A stretch of 64,000 nt of DNA from Zonotrichia leucophrys gambelii (lineage: Eukaryota > Chordata > Aves > Passeriformes > Passerellidae): the NCBI RefSeq assembly GCF_028769735.1, contig NC_088178.1, forward strand, positions 20,410,357-20,474,356, given 5' to 3'. The notes beneath the pieces are model-generated. The model saw nothing but the letters and a program-made list of their open reading frames with translations. It ran no database searches and was not told where the DNA came from. Of this stretch, positions 62,988-64,000 are shown one piece after another (the stretch's first letter is position 1; each line of letters opens with the position of its first letter). Position numbers and translations under genes: made by a program.

Positions 62988-64000
62988 GTTCCTTGCTTTG
63001 CTTGCTGTTACCTAACACAAGTCATCCTTGCCCTATACTTTTATTAATGGAGGAGAAGCATTTAGCCATACTAGGCATCAGCAGTCCTTAAAGAACCTTT
63101 ATCCCACATCTGCCAAGACAGCATCATCTTCATTTCTGGCTCAGTAATCCCAGCTGTAACGTGAAAACCAGAGAGCTCCAGTCAGATTTTTATTTCTTTA
63201 GTTTCTATTCCTGTACATCATTCTTAAATGAAGAGACCCAAACAAGATTTAGCCCTGAAAAGACTGTATCATTGCCCTAGCAGGACATCCTTTCTGGGAT
63301 TGCCTACACATCCTGATTTAGCCTGAGACAATTTCTTCCTAATATTGTCACCATCTAATCTTTTCTGATGCCTGTGGCCATACAACTGACAGCTGCTGCT
63401 CTCTCATTAGATATTTGATCATTCCTTCCTTCTCAACCAAAGTCAAAAAAGATGGGCAATTTAGAGTTGCAATTTTTCCACATCTTGAAAAGTCAGTGTG
63501 AGGGCCAGCTGAAGAGCAAGTGCAGATGTCTTGAAAAGGCACCGGGAGGGTGCTCATGTTGCACTCACTTTGGCAGGCTCTGGCAATATTCAGACACCAG
63601 TTTATGCAAATCCCAGTGGGTGCATTTCAAGGGCATAGTGCCTGTAGACTCAGCTTGCCTGCCTTGATTGGGACAGCTGAGCCAATGTAAAGAAAGAAAT
63701 TCCAAATCTGATGGTAATCTTAATGAAACACACACAATTCCATTAACAGCAGAGCTAACAAAACTGCCTGCTTGCCTGTGGATTTGTGTGGTGCTCTCTT
63801 TTGCACCACAGTGCTCTCGGATTCTTGCATGGCCTCACCTCCAGCTGGCCTCTCCAGCAGCAGGGTGTGTGTCTGTTGTTCAGCCACCAGTGCAGCCCAT
63901 GAGGGTGTTGCATGGCCCACATGTGCAGCAGATGTTCCTCCATGCAGCAAATCCAGCACATGGGAGAAGTGCCAGGACAGTGCCAGCAGTGTAACTGAGA

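Larger units (their letters stand above)
55398..64000 (+). other. ST3GAL3 intron (phase 0), at least 8603 bp, open at window end
   Basis: Begins with a consensus donor (gtaaga). No acceptor followed by the expected SASDGFW coding sequence was found before the window end. Retention of the intron would add 12 residues before an in-frame stop (TAA at 55434-55436). Contents I can name are a long degenerate antisense CR1 relic (57320-57970), an 18-bp tandem duplication (59137-59171) and a 15-T run (62973-62987). No other gene is supported. Confidence 0.82.

Overview
This window is vertebrate, almost certainly avian, intronic DNA carrying four internal coding exons of one recognisable gene, ST3GAL3 (beta-galactoside alpha-2,3-sialyltransferase 3, ST3Gal III), on the + strand. 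The gene call rests on exon translations that join in frame across canonical AG/GT splice sites and read as one continuous ST3Gal III segment, including the sialylmotif L signature. The organism call rests on many 5'-truncated CR1 non-LTR retrotransposon copies (the dominant interspersed repeat of birds, also present in other reptiles), the absence of Alu/L1-type mammalian repeats, and introns of roughly 4-13 kb, short for this gene compared with mammals.

Layout. Positions 1-30359 hold no exon I can support and are read as upstream intron of ST3GAL3, with three clear CR1 copies (12071-12665, 15383-15578, 18597-19011) and one weak old CR1 relic (24938-25060). The exons are 30360-30454 (95 bp, stem/N-terminal catalytic region), 42982-43045 (64 bp), 50796-50891 (96 bp, first half of sialylmotif L) and 55211-55397 (187 bp, second half of motif L and following region). 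The introns between them measure 12527, 7750 and 4319 bp. From 55398 to the window end is at least 8.6 kb of the next intron, including a long degenerate CR1 relic (57320-57970). Further CR1 pieces lie at 38057-38600, 40536-40573, 45266-45375 and 51645-51763.

Together the exons encode about 147 residues, corresponding to roughly residues 101-248 of the 375-residue human protein (my recollection of the human sequence). The start codon, transmembrane anchor and most of the stem lie upstream of the window. Sialylmotifs S, III and VS, the catalytic His and the stop codon lie downstream. Intron phases are 2 (before the first exon seen), 1, 2, 2, 0. The many other short open frames look like chance: they have no recognised domain, many overlap on both strands, and none shows a convincing exon structure.

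I found no bacterial-type operon, CRISPR array, RNA gene or new system. The second-look items are modest: exon-skipping symmetry, residue changes in motif L, an imperfect hairpin near the first exon, a compact palindrome/direct-repeat composite, a local CpG cluster, rearranged CR1 copies and small perfect tandem duplications.
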